From NCBI GenBank assembly GCA_024231375.1, contig JAAEQP010000769.1:1-16357 (forward strand): a stretch of 16,357 nucleotides of DNA. The letters run 5' to 3'. Under the pieces are notes generated by a model. That model was not told the origin of the DNA. It saw nothing but the letters and a program-made list of their open reading frames with translations, and ran no database searches. Positions 15,404 through 16,357 of this stretch are shown here, piece after piece; positions within the stretch are counted from its first letter, which is position 1; the number at the start of each line of letters is the position of its first letter. The translations under genes and the position numbers were made by a program. The DNA comes from a bacterium. Lineage in GTDB: Bacteria; Hydrogenedentota; Hydrogenedentia; Hydrogenedentiales; SLHB01.

Positions 15404-16357
15404 ATGCCGGAACCCAGTTCGAATACGATCCAGTTCATCGACCCTGCTGACGTAGACGTGCGCCACGCGGCGTTCAGCGACGACGAACGGGTGGTGCTGG
15501 ATTCCATCAACCAGCGGATCGCCGCGGGCGAGTCGTTGGCCGACATCATGGATTTCCTGTTCGATAGCGGTCGGTCGCTGTTCCCGTGCGACCGAATTGG
15601 ATTGGCGTTCGTGGAGGAAGGCGGCGAACGGGTGGCGGCGCACTGGTCGCGGGCGTTGTACGAGCCGCTGCTGCTGGGCAAGGGGTACGCCGAGGACCTG
15701 CGCGGCAGTTCGTTGGCCACGATTCAAGAGACCGGCCACTTACGCATCATCAACGATCTGGAAGAATACCTCCGCCTGAAACCGGTCAGCGAATCGACCG
15801 CTCTGCTCATCGAGGAGGGGGTTCGGTCGAGCATGACGTGTCCGCTCATCGTCGATGGCCGGAACGTGGGCTTTCTGTTCCGCAGTTCCCGCAAACCCAA
15901 CTCCTACACCCGCGAGGAGGTGTTGCGACACCAGGCAGTGGCTGAACGGTTGAGCCAGGCGGTCGAGAAGGCCTACCGGCTCGAACAGCTCGAGGAGGCC
16001 AACAAGGCGTACACCGAGATGCTCGGGTTCGTGAGCCACGAGTTGAAGAGCCCGCTGGCCTCTATCCTCACGGACGCCCGGCTACTGACGGACGGGTACC
16101 TGGGCGAAATCGATCCCAAGCAGGAGAAGAAGATCCACAGCATGGTCCGCAAGGCAAACTTCCTTCTGAATCTGGTGCGCGAATACCTGGATCTGGCCAG
16201 AATCGAAGGCGGTCAGCTTGAATTGAACGCCAAAGAGGTCGATTTCCTGGCCGAAGTACTGGAACCGTGCGTAGACATCGTGCAGGCAGCGGTTCAGGAG
16301 AAGGAAGTGACCGTCGAACAGGACGTGCCGGAGGGGCCTATGCCCGTGGACTGCGAC
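15404..16357 (+). CDS. GAF-domain sensor histidine kinase, C-terminus beyond the window
   Basis: The frame is open for 318 codons from the ATG at 15404-15406 to the window end. A strong GAAGGAG ribosome site lies six bases upstream. There is no signal or membrane segment, so it is cytoplasmic. Residues about 30-185 form a GAF-like sensor domain (INQRIAAGESLADIMDFLFDSG, PCDRIGLAFVEE, SSMTCPLIVDGRNVGFLFRSS). A short coiled linker (EKAYRLEQLEEANKAYTEM) leads to the HisKA dimerisation domain with H-box FVSHELKSPLASI, phospho-acceptor His212, and the second helix FLLNLVREYLDLARIEGG. The ATP-binding domain with N and G boxes would follow beyond the window. It would autophosphorylate on His212 and pass phosphate to a response regulator, not seen here. 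It is the only rightward gene and diverges from the small membrane protein gene; whether it controls that gene is unknown. Confidence 0.93.
   Translation, partial: MPEPSSNTIQFIDPADVDVRHAAFSDDERVVLDSINQRIAAGESLADIMDFLFDSGRSLFPCDRIGLAFVEEGGERVAAHWSRALYEPLLLGKGYAEDLRGSSLATIQETGHLRIINDLEEYLRLKPVSESTALLIEEGVRSSMTCPLIVDGRNVGFLFRSSRKPNSYTREEVLRHQAVAERLSQAVEKAYRLEQLEEANKAYTEMLGFVSHELKSPLASILTDARLLTDGYLGEIDPKQEKKIHSMVRKANFLLNLVREYLDLARIEGGQLELNAKEVDFLAEVLEPCVDIVQAAVQEKEVTVEQDVPEGPMPVDCD

Overview
The window is a GC-rich, gene-dense bacterial chromosome segment. It holds ten leftward (minus-strand) genes and, at the right edge, one rightward gene. A TolC-type outer-membrane protein and a lipoprotein with a good lipobox show a Gram-negative cell with an outer membrane. 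The pseudopilin ends in a PGG...NVLFMDGHV motif, and the window also carries a large GH38 mannosidase. I associate this mix with the Planctomycetota, Lentisphaerota and Hydrogenedentota; that placement is inference from gene style, not a search. I see no plasmid, phage, IS, CRISPR, tRNA or rRNA signature.

Layout from right to left. At 15404-16357 a soluble GAF-domain histidine kinase runs rightward off the window. A divergent region of about 290 bp separates it from a leftward small membrane protein (14769-15110) and a GH38 alpha-mannosidase (11618-14707). These two look like one unit, which ends in a strong hairpin at 11562-11590. Next are a UvrD/PcrA helicase with its own good promoter (9363-11441) and an orphan TolC-family protein (7598-9280). 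A penicillin-acylase-family lipoprotein (5215-7422) follows, with its stop overlapping the GTG start of an aminoglycoside-phosphotransferase-fold kinase (4211-5218). A 108-residue membrane protein (3813-4139) has its own promoter. A type II secretion-like pseudopilin (2781-3698) comes before an ABC-2 exporter operon of ATPase, permease and membrane-anchored TPR protein (2651 to beyond position 1).

How the genes may work together. The clearest functional units are the three-gene ABC operon and the acylase-kinase pair. The mannosidase, acylase, TolC-like protein, pseudopilin and exporter fit a heterotroph that processes and moves polymers or acylated compounds, but nothing in the sequence ties them into one pathway. 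No partner inner-membrane pump or periplasmic adaptor lies beside the TolC-like gene.

Regulation. Three promoter-like sites can be read upstream of minus-strand genes (4185-4214, 11484-11512, 15231-15260). At each, a stem-loop sits at or very near the predicted transcription start. Hairpins without a U-tract lie at or just past the ends of the pseudopilin, TolC-like, helicase and mannosidase genes. The most distinctive signal is a perfect 16-bp palindrome filling the spacer of the putative promoter in the divergent region. I found no clear previously undescribed multi-gene system; the regulatory architecture, the expanded TolC loop and the acylase-kinase pair are the best leads.
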